A DNA stretch of 64,000 bases from Thalassolituus hydrocarboniclasticus (GCF_025345565.1 NZ_CP054475.1:2200448-2264447); one strand, 5' to 3'. Shown: positions 36,549 to 45,804, numbered from the stretch's first letter. The notes: a model not told the origin generated them from the letters alone. Numbers and translations: made by a program.

Positions 36549-39227
36549 TCAGCACAGGGTCGGGTCGTTTTTGTCAGCCGCAATGCCTAAAGCTTTGCGC
36601 GCTTTCAACAGATCATCTTTAGTGAAGTGCTTACCTTCTTCGGCCAGGCTGCTGAGGGCGGCCAGTACGATAAATTCACGACTGACTTCAAAGAAATGAC
36701 GCAGTTTTTTACGTGTATCACTGCGGCCAAAACCATCGGTTCCCAGCACCTTAAAGCCTGCGGCACCACCACAGTTTTGCGGAATAAAGGCACGCAACTG
36801 CTCGCCATACGACTTGATATAATCCGTTGCCAATACCGCCGGGCCTTTTTTATCGGCCAGTACCTGAGTGAGATACGGCACAGTGGCTTCAGCATCCGGT
36901 TTAAGCAGATTTTCACGCTGACAGCGCTGACCATCACGTGCCAGTTCGTTCACCGAGGTTACACTCCAGATATCCGACTCAACGCCGTAATCGTTACGCA
37001 GAATATCCGCCGCGGCTTCCACTTCACGCAAAATAGAACCAGCACCCATCAGCTGTACCCGGGGTTCGGCCGCCTTGGTTTTCTTACCGCCTTTCAGCAG
37101 ATAAATACCTTTGATAATGCCCTCTTCAGCACCTTGTGGCATATCCGGGTGTGCGTAGTTTTCATTCATGGTGGTGATGTAGTAGAAGCAGTTCTCCTGC
37201 TGCTCATACATGCGCTTTAAACCATCCTGAATAATGACCGCCAGCTCAAAACCATAGGTCGGGTCGTAGGATTTACAGTTAGGAATAGTGTGAGCCATTA
37301 AATGACTGTGACCATCCTGATGCTGCAGGCCCTCACCGTTTAAGGTGGTACGGCCAGAGGTCGCGCCGATTAAAAAGCCGCGCGCCTGAATATCGCCAGC
37401 GGCCCAGGCCAGATCGCCGATACGCTGGAAACCGAACATCGAATAAAACACATAGAACGGAATCATCGGGCAATGACTATTGCTGTACGCCGTCGCTGCC
37501 GCAATCCAGGCCGACATGGCACCGGCTTCGTTGATGCCCTCTTCCAGAATCTGGCCTTTTTTATCTTCCTTGTAATACATGATCTGATTGGAATCATGCG
37601 GGGTATATTTCTGCCCGGCAGAAGAATAAATACCCAGCTGGCGGAACATACCTTCCATACCAAAAGTGCGGGCCTCATCCGGCACAATAGGCACGATCCG
37701 CTGACCAATATTTTTGTCTTTAACCAGTTGCGACAACACCCGCACAAAACTCATGGTTGAAGATAATTCGCGCTCACCACTACCACTGAGCTGGTTCTGG
37801 AAGGCCTCCAGTGCCGGAACAGTTAAAGGCTCAAAATCCGGACGGCGTGACGGTACAAAACCGTGCAGCTGCTCGCGGCGTTCGCGCATGTATTTCATTT
37901 CCGGGCTGTCCGGCGCCGGACGGTAATACGGCACGTCATCCAGCTGGTCATCGGTCAGCGGAATGGCAAAGCGGTCACGGAATTGCTTCAGCGCTTCTTT
38001 ATCGAGTTTTTTCACCGAGTGGGTAATGTTGGCCGATTCACCGGCATCACCCAGACCATAACCTTTTACGGTTTGCGCCAGTACCACGGTTGGCTGGCCT
38101 TTATGGGCAACGGCTTCGGCATAAGCGGCATAGACTTTAAACGGATCGTGACCACCGCGGTTCAGTTTGCGGATATCGTCATCGGTCAGTTCGTCAGCCA
38201 GCTCCTTTAATTCCGGATAAGCGCCAAAGAAATGCTCGCGGGTATAGGCAGGACCATTGGCTTTGTAGTTCTGCAGATCACCGTCACAGACTTCGTCCAT
38301 GCGTTTCTGCAACATGCCGGATTTATCTTTTTCCAGCAGAATATCCCAGTGCCGTCCCCACACCACTTTAATCACATTCCAGCCGGCGCCACGGAATACG
38401 CCTTCGAGTTCCTGCATGATTTTGCCGTTACCACGAACAGGTCCATCCAGACGCTGCAGGTTGCAGTTAACGACAAAAATCAGGTTTTCCAGCTGCTCGC
38501 GCCCGGCCAGAGAAATAGCGCCGAGAGTTTCCGGCTCGTCACATTCACCGTCACCCAGAAAGGCCCAGACTTTACGGTCGCCACGGGCAACCAGATCACG
38601 GGCGGATAAATAACGCATCACGTGCGCCTGATAAATCGCCTGAATGGGCCCCAGCCCCATGGATACCGTCGGGAACTGCCAGTAATCGGGCATCAGCCAT
38701 GGGTGCGGATAAGACGACAAACCATTGCCATCCACTTCGCGGCGGAAACTGTCGAGCTGTTGTTCGTCAAAGCGCCCTTCCAGATAAGAGCGCGCATAAA
38801 TACCCGGTGCCGAATGGCCCTGAAAATAAATCAGATCACCCAGATGACCATCATCGTTGCCACGGAAAAAATAATTAAAAGCAACGTCATATAAGGTCGC
38901 GGCCGACGAGAAAGAAGCAATATGGCCACCCAGGCCTTCGTCGTTATCGTTGGCGCGCATCACCATCGCCAGCGCGTTCCAGCGGATTAACGAGCGGATA
39001 CGGCGTTCCATAAATAAATCGCCGGGCATACGCTTTTCTTTTTCCGGGGCAATGGTATTGCGGTATGGCGTGGTAATGGCGGGCGGCAAAGCAACGCCTT
39101 TGGCCATGGCATGGTCGAAGAGTTTTTTCAGTAAGAAGGCAGCCCGCTCAGGGCCAGCGTGACGAATGGTGGCATGCAGTGAATCCAGCCATTCCTGGGT
39201 TTCGTAAACATCGACATCGTGTGTCAT
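36549..39227 (-). CDS. aceE: Pyruvate dehydrogenase E1, homodimeric type
   Basis: An 892-aa E1 that decarboxylates pyruvate with thiamine diphosphate. The ThDP motif is GDGECDEPETLGAISLAGRE with downstream NCNLQRLDGPV; other family segments are FYVFYSMFGFQRIGDLAW and LNGEGLQHQDGHSH. Length fits (about 885). First gene of aceEF. A PdhR-type operator lies 89 bp upstream. Confidence 0.97.
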   Translation of the reverse strand: MTHDVDVYETQEWLDSLHATIRHAGPERAAFLLKKLFDHAMAKGVALPPAITTPYRNTIAPEKEKRMPGDLFMERRIRSLIRWNALAMVMRANDNDEGLGGHIASFSSAATLYDVAFNYFFRGNDDGHLGDLIYFQGHSAPGIYARSYLEGRFDEQQLDSFRREVDGNGLSSYPHPWLMPDYWQFPTVSMGLGPIQAIYQAHVMRYLSARDLVARGDRKVWAFLGDGECDEPETLGAISLAGREQLENLIFVVNCNLQRLDGPVRGNGKIMQELEGVFRGAGWNVIKVVWGRHWDILLEKDKSGMLQKRMDEVCDGDLQNYKANGPAYTREHFFGAYPELKELADELTDDDIRKLNRGGHDPFKVYAAYAEAVAHKGQPTVVLAQTVKGYGLGDAGESANITHSVKKLDKEALKQFRDRFAIPLTDDQLDDVPYYRPAPDSPEMKYMRERREQLHGFVPSRRPDFEPLTVPALEAFQNQLSGSGERELSSTMSFVRVLSQLVKDKNIGQRIVPIVPDEARTFGMEGMFRQLGIYSSAGQKYTPHDSNQIMYYKEDKKGQILEEGINEAGAMSAWIAAATAYSNSHCPMIPFYVFYSMFGFQRIGDLAWAAGDIQARGFLIGATSGRTTLNGEGLQHQDGHSHLMAHTIPNCKSYDPTYGFELAVIIQDGLKRMYEQQENCFYYITTMNENYAHPDMPQGAEEGIIKGIYLLKGGKKTKAAEPRVQLMGAGSILREVEAAADILRNDYGVESDIWSVTSVNELARDGQRCQRENLLKPDAEATVPYLTQVLADKKGPAVLATDYIKSYGEQLRAFIPQNCGGAAGFKVLGTDGFGRSDTRKKLRHFFEVSREFIVLAALSSLAEEGKHFTKDDLLKARKALGIAADKNDPTLC

Positions 39228-39315
39228 CTGAACTCCGGTCTCCTGATTGTACGTGCCGCAACCGATAAGTCCGGCACTGAGTCCGTTACAGCCTTATGAG
39301 CTGCAACCCCATCTA

Positions 39316-39332
39316 AATTGGTCTTACCTATT
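39316..39332. promoter_or_regulatory. PdhR-type operator upstream of aceE
   Basis: AATTGGTCTTACCTATT keeps GGT-nnn-ACC with the full left half; the right half has one mismatch relative to the lutA site. A weaker, wider-spaced GGT...ACCAA lies 40 bp further upstream (39372-39384). On the minus strand a TTGGTA / TTATCT pair at 17-bp spacing could be the promoter, putting the operator just downstream of the transcription start as in E. coli. Confidence 0.78.
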
Positions 39333-39555
39333 ATCCTTTTCTTTAAAAATGATCATAGATAAGACCCTTTAGGTAGTTTTACCAAGGTATTTTCGTAGTA
39401 CTTTTACAGAATAAAAGCCCATAATTCCTTGACAAAACCCAGTCTGCACTTAACAAACGGCGTTGACAATGGATTCCTGTAGTTTTTTTACATAATGACC
39501 AATTTTTACCACCAAGGTCGTAGAGAGGAATTCAGGAGGCGCAAAAACGGAGAGC

Positions 39556-39586
39556 GACGCCCAAGCAGTAACACTGCCCGGGCGTC
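39556..39586 (-). terminator. Hairpin after the outer-membrane protein gene
   Basis: GACGCCC/GGGCGTC encloses a second stem GCAGT/ACTGC with an AAC loop. Read on the minus strand it is followed about 12 bp later by TTTTT. Likely terminator for the gene ending at 39600. Confidence 0.6.
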
Positions 39587-39599
39587 CCGCTGATAGCGG

Positions 39600-40637
39600 T
39601 TAATTGAAGTGATAAACGAGCGCCAGCGACAAACTGCTGCCAGATACCGACACGCCTGACTGAGTTTGCAAATCCAGCAAGGTTGCCGACAGCTCGGAAC
39701 TCCAGGAACGGCTGAGGTGATAACCCGCTCCCAGGCGCAGGCCATAGCTGGTGTCATACTTCACCGCTGCATTGCCCTGATAATCAATCCAGGGAGCAAT
39801 CTGGCTGCGGTTGAACTCCGCCCGCAGTCCGGCACTGATATTCCAGTTTTGTGTTGGCCGGTAACCGGCGCCGAGATACAGCATCTGACCTTTTTGCTGC
39901 TGATCGTTGACCGTGGTAAAGCGCGCGCCCAGGGTGGCGCGGAGAAAGGACGTAGGATTTAAAGGCACATCAGCGCCGAGATGAAAGTTCACACTGGGTG
40001 GGGTTTTAAAGTCCGGATTATCGCTGCTGCGCAGAAAATCCTTACCGTTACTTTCCAGCTCAGAAGACCAGAAAAAGCGTGTACGCTCACTCCATACCTT
40101 GTCTATTTCCAGACTGTGCTTCCCTTCAGGCTCATAAGCTGTGAACACTTCTGCCGAATAAAATACCGGAATGATTAATCCCGGAACCGCCCACCAGCGG
40201 ACACAGGTATCCATTGCTTTCCGGTTGCCCTTATACCCTGCCTTGATGACCAGATAACGGGCTTCGCTATTGAGTATCACATGATGATCCAGTTCCTCAT
40301 CGCAGGCATCAATATCCGCATAAGAGCTGGTTAACTGAATAACGCGAAAATGTTCATCCAGCACAACAATATCCGGCGCATAGAGTTTTCCGGCTACGGC
40401 TTCTACCCTGAAACTGATCTCCTTTTGATAAGGAGTGTCGTCAAGACTGATAGCCACAACCAGATCGGCATCACCCAACCCGGTAAGCGACTGATAAGCA
40501 GCGTCCGGAAAGGTATTATTGCTGGTCAGCGAAAAATAGGTCAGATCTGAATAATCTTTATTTCTTCCCGCCTGTGCAGGAATAATGATTAACACCAGCT
40601 GAACAAGCAGCAGTATTTTTAATAAGTTTCCGTACAT
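39600..40637 (-). CDS. Exported protein with C-terminal outer-membrane beta-barrel
   Basis: A 345-aa protein with a cleavable signal peptide (LLKILLLVQLVLIIIPAQAG). Residues about 30-130 form a soluble beta domain with paired cysteines (DACDEE and DTCVRW). From about residue 215 alternating amphipathic strands appear (FLRATLGARF, MLYLGAGYRP, WNISAGLRAEF, GLRLGAGYHL, SLSLALVYHF), ending close to a C-terminal aromatic as barrels do. Too few strands for a full porin; a small 8-strand barrel is likely. Family not recognised. Confidence 0.72.
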   Translation of the reverse strand: MYGNLLKILLLVQLVLIIIPAQAGRNKDYSDLTYFSLTSNNTFPDAAYQSLTGLGDADLVVAISLDDTPYQKEISFRVEAVAGKLYAPDIVVLDEHFRVIQLTSSYADIDACDEELDHHVILNSEARYLVIKAGYKGNRKAMDTCVRWWAVPGLIIPVFYSAEVFTAYEPEGKHSLEIDKVWSERTRFFWSSELESNGKDFLRSSDNPDFKTPPSVNFHLGADVPLNPTSFLRATLGARFTTVNDQQQKGQMLYLGAGYRPTQNWNISAGLRAEFNRSQIAPWIDYQGNAAVKYDTSYGLRLGAGYHLSRSWSSELSATLLDLQTQSGVSVSGSSLSLALVYHFN

Positions 40638-40725
40638 TTTTCATCCATTGAGTGATTTGCCTTAACCGGCCCGAGATTACAACAAATATGGGTAAAGTTA
40701 TGCAGTATTTCTCATTCCTATTTCT

Positions 40726-40904
40726 CGTTCCCATGCTCCGCGTGGGAATGCAACGGCGCCAGCAAGGGCTGCCACGCAGAGCGTGGGAGCCAGATAATTT
40801 CTCGTTCCCATTTCTCGTTCCCAAGCTCCGCGTGGGAATGCAACTGCGTCAGCAAAAGCTACCACGCAGAGCGTGGGAGCCAGATAAGAGCGTGGGAGCC
40901 AGAT
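40726..40904. repeat. Two and a bit copies of a dispersed ~71-bp palindromic repeat
   Basis: Each copy runs from CGTTCCCA-GCTCCGCGTGGG to CCACGCAGAGCGTGGGAGCC: two GC-rich palindromic ends with about 20 bp between. Copies at 40726 and 40816, plus a lone right end at 40889. The motif CGTTCCCACGCTC-GCGTGGGAATGC is, from memory, a widespread short repeat in gammaproteobacterial genomes. Lies between two minus-strand genes. Confidence 0.85.
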
Positions 40905-40923
40905 GTTTTTCAAACAGCCTGTT

Positions 40924-41910
40924 TCAGCTGCTGAACAACTTGGCCCGCACTTTTTTGCGGTATTCCGCTGGGGTCTGTCCAGCCAGGCGGCGGAAAATCC
41001 GGGTAAAATAACCACCGTCGTTATACCCCACAGCGGCGGCGATATCGGCCACACTCAGATTCGAGTTCTGCAGTAAGTCGCGGGCATTGTCACAGCGTAA
41101 TTTCTGAAGATATTGCGTCGGTGTGGTGCCGGTAACTGCACGAAAGCGCCGGTCAAACTGGCGCTCACTTAATCCGGCATCAGCCGCCAGCTGACTTAAC
41201 AATAAGGGTTTCTGCACATTTTGCTGCAGCCAGGTTTGCGCTAAAGCGATGACTTCATCGGGGTGCTGATGCGCCTGATCGGCGTAAAAGACTTTTTTCT
41301 CGAACGGGTTACGAACCTCCGGTGAAAACTGCTGCTCCACCTGTAAGGCCAGCTCACGGCCATATTGCAGGCCAATAAAATGCACCATTAAATCGGCACC
41401 GGAATTCACACTGGCTGCACAATACAACCGGCCATCCTGTGTCAGCAGATGCTGGCGCTGTAATTTTACCTTGGGGTAATCGCGCGCGAACTGATCCAGA
41501 TAATGCCAGTGCGTGGTGGCCGGCTTGCCATCCAGCAGTCCGGCCTCTGCCAGCAAACAAACGCCGGTACCAATGGCAATAATACTGGCACCGGCGCGAT
41601 ACTGGCGCGCCAGCCAGGCAATGGTATCGGCCTGCTGCGCCAGTTGCGGTTTTGGGTTACGCCACAGTGCTGGCACCACAATTAAATCGGTATGTTCAAC
41701 TTCATCCAGAATTTTGCCCGGGCGGATCTGAAACCCACCCAGCATGGTCAGCGGCTGTAATTGCTGCGCCACTACGTCTACCTGAAACACCGCACGCGGA
41801 TCGCGCGCCAGGCGTAATCGCGCCCGTGTGGCCTCCAGCATTTCCAGCGGAATAGCAACACTGGAACTGAGCATCTGGCCCATGGCCAGCAGGGTGACAT
41901 GACGGATCAT
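40924..41910 (-). CDS. GlxA-family regulator: DJ-1/PfpI domain plus AraC HTH
   Basis: A 328-aa protein. The N-terminal DJ-1/PfpI-like domain has IAIGTGVCLLAEAGLLDG, where glycine replaces the usual elbow cysteine, so it probably senses rather than catalyses. The C-terminal AraC double HTH has LLSQLAADAGLSERQFDRRF and VADIAAAVGYNDGGYFTRIF. The ATG at 41910 is preceded by AAGGAGCC, which is itself the last of seven tandem 12-bp units. Confidence 0.93.
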   Translation of the reverse strand: MIRHVTLLAMGQMLSSSVAIPLEMLEATRARLRLARDPRAVFQVDVVAQQLQPLTMLGGFQIRPGKILDEVEHTDLIVVPALWRNPKPQLAQQADTIAWLARQYRAGASIIAIGTGVCLLAEAGLLDGKPATTHWHYLDQFARDYPKVKLQRQHLLTQDGRLYCAASVNSGADLMVHFIGLQYGRELALQVEQQFSPEVRNPFEKKVFYADQAHQHPDEVIALAQTWLQQNVQKPLLLSQLAADAGLSERQFDRRFRAVTGTTPTQYLQKLRCDNARDLLQNSNLSVADIAAAVGYNDGGYFTRIFRRLAGQTPAEYRKKVRAKLFSS

Positions 41911-41913
41911 TCC

Positions 41914-41997
41914 GGCTCCTTAAACGGCTCCTTAAACGGCTCCTTAAACGGCTCCTTAAACGGCTCCTTAAACGGCTCCTTAAACGGCTCCTTAAAC
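41914..41997. repeat. Seven perfect tandem copies of a 12-mer carrying a Shine-Dalgarno
   Basis: GGCTCCTTAAAC repeated seven times. On the minus strand the unit is GTTTAAGGAGCC, and the unit nearest the GlxA-like start provides its AAGGAG ribosome-binding site. The mRNA leader would therefore carry seven SD sequences spaced 12 nt. No sequence variation between units implies recent expansion. Confidence 0.95.
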
Positions 41998-42195
41998 AGC
42001 AAGGGCAACATTCACTTAACAGAGGCTGCAACACTGCTGTGCCCTTTGCTCTGCAATAACGTCTTTTTTGTCATCATATTTGTCCAGACTATCCTAATAG
42101 CTAAGCAGAATGCACTCCTACAATGGCCTTATTCCCCATTTGTCCGCCCGGCAGACGTTTTACACCGCCGGGCCTGCGTTATCAGGAGAGCAATC

Positions 42196-43911
42196 ATGAG
42201 AAAACTGGCCGTTATTACCGCCTTTGGTGGCATTAACGCTGCGGGCCGCAGTTCGGCACACCACGCCTATAAGCGTCTGGTTCTGGATGAACTCGGCAGC
42301 CAGCAGCAACAGGCCACCCTCAACGCTCTGGCACAAAGCATGAATCTGCCACTGAACGGCGATGCTGCCTGGCGTGAACAGATCATCAACGGCACTCTGG
42401 TACGCGGCTGGGACAATATGGACTGGGATGCCAGTGCCGTACCTTTTCACCAGCCATTTACCGACAGCGATGGCACGCCCTGCTGGCGTTTAAGCCATAA
42501 GCGTCTGGCGGTACAGAGTGCCGGACAAACACCCAAAGGCTTTGACCCGGCGTTACTTTACCCATCGCGTCATCATCCCCGCGGACTGCAGATGGCGGTA
42601 TATGCCGCCTCCGACGCTCTGGGCCAGCTGGGCATGGACTGGGATGCTATCCGCCAGCGTTTGCAGCCTGACGAAATCGCTGTGTATGCCGGTTCTGCCA
42701 TGGGCCAGCTCGACAGCAATGGCCACGGCGGCATGCTGCAGTCTTCCCTGCTGGGCAAGCGCACCAGTTCCAAACAATGTGCGCTGGGCCTGAGCGAAAT
42801 GCCCGCCGATTTTATTAATGCTTACGTGCTGGGCAATGTTGGCGCCACCGGCAGTATGGTCGGTGCCTGCGCGACCTTTTTATACAATTTAAAAGTCGCA
42901 CTGGATGATATTCTGAGTGGCCGCCGCCGGTTGGTGATTGTCGGTAACAGCGAAGCGCCACTGGTACCGGAGGTCATTGAAGGTTACAGCGCCATGACGG
43001 CGTTAATTACCGAACAAAAATTGCGCGATTTAGACGGTTTAAGTGCAGAGCAGACGCCGGATTTCCGCCGCGCAAGCCGGCCGTTTGGCCACAACGGTGG
43101 TTTTACCATCGCCGAATCTGCACAATTTTTTGTGCTCTGTGATGATGAATTAGCACTGGAATTAGGCCTGACCATTCATGCCGCGGTAGGTGATGTATTT
43201 GTAAATGCCGACGGTTATAAAAAATCCATATCCAACCCCGGTGTTGGCAACTACCTGACCATGGGTAAAGCCATGGCCGAAGCCCGCCGCTGGCTGAGTG
43301 AAGATGCCCTGCGTCATGGCTCTTTTGTTCAGGCCCACGGCAGCAGTACGCCAGCTAACCGCACAACAGAGTCGCATATTTTCAGCGAACTGGCCGGCGC
43401 CTTTAATATCCAGAACTGGCCGGTAACCGCCGTTAAAGCACACCTCGGCCACTCCATTGCCGCCGCCTCCGCCGACCAGTTATTGATGAGCCTCGGTAGC
43501 TGGGCCAACCATATGATTCCCGGCATTACCACGACCACCGAAATTGCCGACGATGTGCACCAGCAGGGGCTGAATATTCTGCTGCAGCACCAGCCGATTA
43601 ATGCGGATAAAATGCCGCTGGCCTTTGTTAATGCCAAAGGTTTTGGCGGCAATAACGCCTCCGGATTTTTTGTCAGCCCGCAGCAAACTCATAAATTACT
43701 GGCACATAAATACGGTCCGCAGCGCTGGAAAGACTATCTGGCACGCAATGAATTTATTCAGCAACAGGCGCAGGATTACGATCAGAATATGACCGCCGGA
43801 AAAATCAAACCGCGCTACTGCTTTGGTGAAAATGTGCTGGAACCGCAAGACCTGCAGATTTCTGACAGCGAAATCCGTATTAAAGGCTGGGAGCAGGCCG
43901 TCAGTCTCTGA
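42196..43911 (+). CDS. fabY: Beta-ketoacyl synthase, FabY type
   Basis: A 571-aa condensing enzyme. The active site has Cys in MVGACATFLYN, His in QAHGSSTPANR and His in VKAHLGHSIAAAS. Flanking segments RGLQM, MPADFINAYVLGNVG, INADKMPLAFVNAKGFGGNNASG match P. aeruginosa FabY (PA5174), which condenses acetyl-CoA with malonyl-ACP to start fatty-acid synthesis in place of FabH. Start at 42196 with AGGAGAG upstream; the longer open frame to 41899 only reads through the 12-mer repeat. Confidence 0.93.
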   Translation: MRKLAVITAFGGINAAGRSSAHHAYKRLVLDELGSQQQQATLNALAQSMNLPLNGDAAWREQIINGTLVRGWDNMDWDASAVPFHQPFTDSDGTPCWRLSHKRLAVQSAGQTPKGFDPALLYPSRHHPRGLQMAVYAASDALGQLGMDWDAIRQRLQPDEIAVYAGSAMGQLDSNGHGGMLQSSLLGKRTSSKQCALGLSEMPADFINAYVLGNVGATGSMVGACATFLYNLKVALDDILSGRRRLVIVGNSEAPLVPEVIEGYSAMTALITEQKLRDLDGLSAEQTPDFRRASRPFGHNGGFTIAESAQFFVLCDDELALELGLTIHAAVGDVFVNADGYKKSISNPGVGNYLTMGKAMAEARRWLSEDALRHGSFVQAHGSSTPANRTTESHIFSELAGAFNIQNWPVTAVKAHLGHSIAAASADQLLMSLGSWANHMIPGITTTTEIADDVHQQGLNILLQHQPINADKMPLAFVNAKGFGGNNASGFFVSPQQTHKLLAHKYGPQRWKDYLARNEFIQQQAQDYDQNMTAGKIKPRYCFGENVLEPQDLQISDSEIRIKGWEQAVSL

Positions 43912-43926
43912 CGGCTGCTCGTTTTT
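43891..43926 (+). terminator. Rho-independent terminator overlapping the fabY stop
   Basis: GAGCAG-G-CCGTCAG pairs with CTGACGG-CTGCTC (13 bp, one bulged G, TCT loop) and is followed by GTTTTT. The fabY stop codon lies inside the stem. Confidence 0.85.
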
Positions 43927-44688
43927 GATCGTGCTGTATAAACTTTATTTAAATAATGGTGCGCACTCACTGCTGAGTGCCATAGTTTTTTAATCAGCAC
44001 CATAAGTAGCAAAAACATTTTTTTAATATCAAGGCCTGTTGCCTCGCAGGGGAACTTATCCCCTTGCCGGCGGGCCGACCCCAGCTTCGAGCTGTGCAGG
44101 CCTTTTTCCTCCATTCAGACCACCTCGGTCACGGTAGCGCGGATAATGGGCCATCCATGGCCCTATCCGCTCGCCCTGCATCCATGCAGAAACGTACCGG
44201 CTCGGTGCTCTTCATTTCGGCGTCCTGCAGGCGCATTGATTATCCCGCAAAGCGGCTTTTCAGAGCAAACAGATGATCTGAAATTTCATGTCTCAAACAC
44301 GTTTTCCTCTGGAATACGGCTGAGCGGATTGCTTAAACCGGCGATCGTGCGGCGCCAGACAACCAGATGATTCTGCGGCCTTCAGAGCAAAACCCTGCCC
44401 CGGAACAATACAAATTATGGGCGTTTTAAAGCGTCGTTCCGGGGCGAATTGTTTTGCGTGCCACATAATCATTACAGTTGGCTGGATGAAGCCGGACGCG
44501 CCGAAAAAGAGAGGATCGGAAGGAGATACCTCTCCTTGCAGGGGGCCAGGGGCTTGCCCCGGAAAGGCGTTTCAGATTGAAGAACAGTAGTCGATGAATG
44601 CTGCAGCTTGGAGTAACACAATGTCACTCCAAGCTGTGGGACAGCAGTGGTGCGCCACTACTTTTAAGCATTAAGCAGCGGCAAGCCG
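43912..44688. other. 777-bp gene-free stretch rich in hairpins
   Basis: No open frame here looks like a protein. It contains several inverted repeats: GGGGA/TCCCC near 44050, GGGCCAT/ATGGCCC near 44137-44155, CCCCGGAAC/GTTCCGGGG (44398-44406 and 44436-44444), GAGAGG/CCTCTC near 44510, and a perfect 11-bp stem CAGCTTGGAGT/ACTCCAAGCTG (44604-44636). It may be an eroded mobile element or a structured RNA region; I cannot assign it. Confidence 0.5.
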
Positions 44689-45660
44689 TTACAGGTTAAA
44701 AATCAAGTAGCGATGCGCCGCGACTCCGGCCATCACACCGGATGCCGACGCCAGCGTGGCATTATGCATTGGCATTGCCGTATCACCGGCGGCAAACACA
44801 CCCGGCACGCTGGTCTGGCGCATGGCATCGGCAGTGATCATCTGCCCGCTCGGCGCCTCTTCAGTAGCAAGCCCCAATTGCTCAACCAGTGACTGCGCAA
44901 TCTGAGTTTGCGGCGCCACATAAACGGCGCCGACCGCAATACGGCGACCATCGGCCAGACGCACCGCCGATACCGCATCGCCTTCCCCTCCACCTTCGCC
45001 TTCAATGGCCACAATCGGTGTGCGCTCAATGGTTACGCCACGCCGTGTCAGAACCGGCAGAAGGTCATCGTCCGGCTCGAAATCGCCCTGCGTGAAATAC
45101 GTAGTCGGCCCCCAGTCCGGCAACATCGCGGCCTGCATTGCCGAATGTGCGGAACCGGCCAGAACGGCAATCGGCTGCCCCCGCAGTTCATAACCGTGGC
45201 AGTAGGGGCAGTGAATTACGCTTTTACCCCAGCGCTCTTTCAGGCCGGGAATATCCGGCAGCTGATCGGCCACACCCGTCGCCAGAATTAAGGTTCGCCC
45301 TTTTACCTCCTGGCCATCGTCACTTTGCAGTACAAAGCCCTCTTCGCTCTTGCGGGCCGCCGTGACGCGGGTCTGACGCAGGCTGACCGTTGGGTAGGCC
45401 AGCAGAGGCTCCAGCGCGCGCTGACGTACCTCGGCCGGAGAGACACCATCGAGGGTGAAAAACCCATGGGATGCTTCGGCAAAGCGGTTGCGTGTTTCCC
45501 CGGCATCAAGAATCAGCACCTGACGCTGGCCACGGGCCAGTTGCAGCGCCGCCGATAAACCGGCAAAGCTGCCGCCGATGATCAGGCAGTCGTAGATGTC
45601 CGGCGTACGGGTCTGAATGTTAAAGGTATGGCTGTTTTGTGGGTGAGTTGCGTGCGTCAT
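44689..45660 (-). CDS. Thioredoxin-reductase-like NAD(P)/FAD oxidoreductase
   Basis: A 323-aa class II pyridine-nucleotide-disulfide oxidoreductase. FAD motif IIGGSFAGLSAALQLARG, redox-active CPYCHGYE, ATG motif ILATGVADQLPD and C-terminal VFAAGDTA. CxxC followed by HGYE, together with the FxE-rich start, places it in the stand-alone TrxR-like group seen next to Rrf2 regulators rather than in TrxB proper. Divergent from an Rrf2 gene. Confidence 0.92.
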   Translation of the reverse strand: MTHATHPQNSHTFNIQTRTPDIYDCLIIGGSFAGLSAALQLARGQRQVLILDAGETRNRFAEASHGFFTLDGVSPAEVRQRALEPLLAYPTVSLRQTRVTAARKSEEGFVLQSDDGQEVKGRTLILATGVADQLPDIPGLKERWGKSVIHCPYCHGYELRGQPIAVLAGSAHSAMQAAMLPDWGPTTYFTQGDFEPDDDLLPVLTRRGVTIERTPIVAIEGEGGGEGDAVSAVRLADGRRIAVGAVYVAPQTQIAQSLVEQLGLATEEAPSGQMITADAMRQTSVPGVFAAGDTAMPMHNATLASASGVMAGVAAHRYLIFNL

Positions 45661-45804
45661 GACATTTCCTCCGTCTCATTCACTCACGAAACAATATAAG
45701 TTACTTAAGACAAGAGAATCAACTCATGATACTTTTAATGTGTCATGATAAAACCGCGTAGAATATGCGCCATCAGCCATCGCCACTCACATCACGGATA
45801 CATC

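Larger units (their letters stand above)
39228..39599. other. Gene-free regulatory stretch upstream of aceE
   Basis: 372 bp without a supported gene. It holds the aceE promoter region and PdhR-type operator (39300-39410), an AT-rich segment, and a plus-strand TTGACA with a TACATAAT-like box (about 39463-39495) that has no gene in front of it. It ends with a hairpin near the stop of the outer-membrane protein gene. Confidence 0.6.

Noticed and set aside
39463-39495. Plus-strand promoter TTGACA...TACATAAT for an unannotated gene or small RNA
   Set aside because: Spacing is uncertain and the downstream sequence only meets the convergent outer-membrane protein gene; left as a remark in the intergenic entry.
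40726-40904. CRISPR-like repeats
   Set aside because: Only two copies of a palindromic-end module with diverged middle parts; spacing and structure fit a dispersed repeat.
41914-41997. CRISPR array
   Set aside because: Units are only 12 bp, directly adjacent without spacers. It is a minisatellite. No cas genes are present.
41899-42195. N-terminal extension of FabY through the SLNG repeat
   Set aside because: The extension is only the translated 12-mer repeat and a non-conserved stretch; AGGAGAG and the conserved VITAFGGINAAGRSS start support position 42196.
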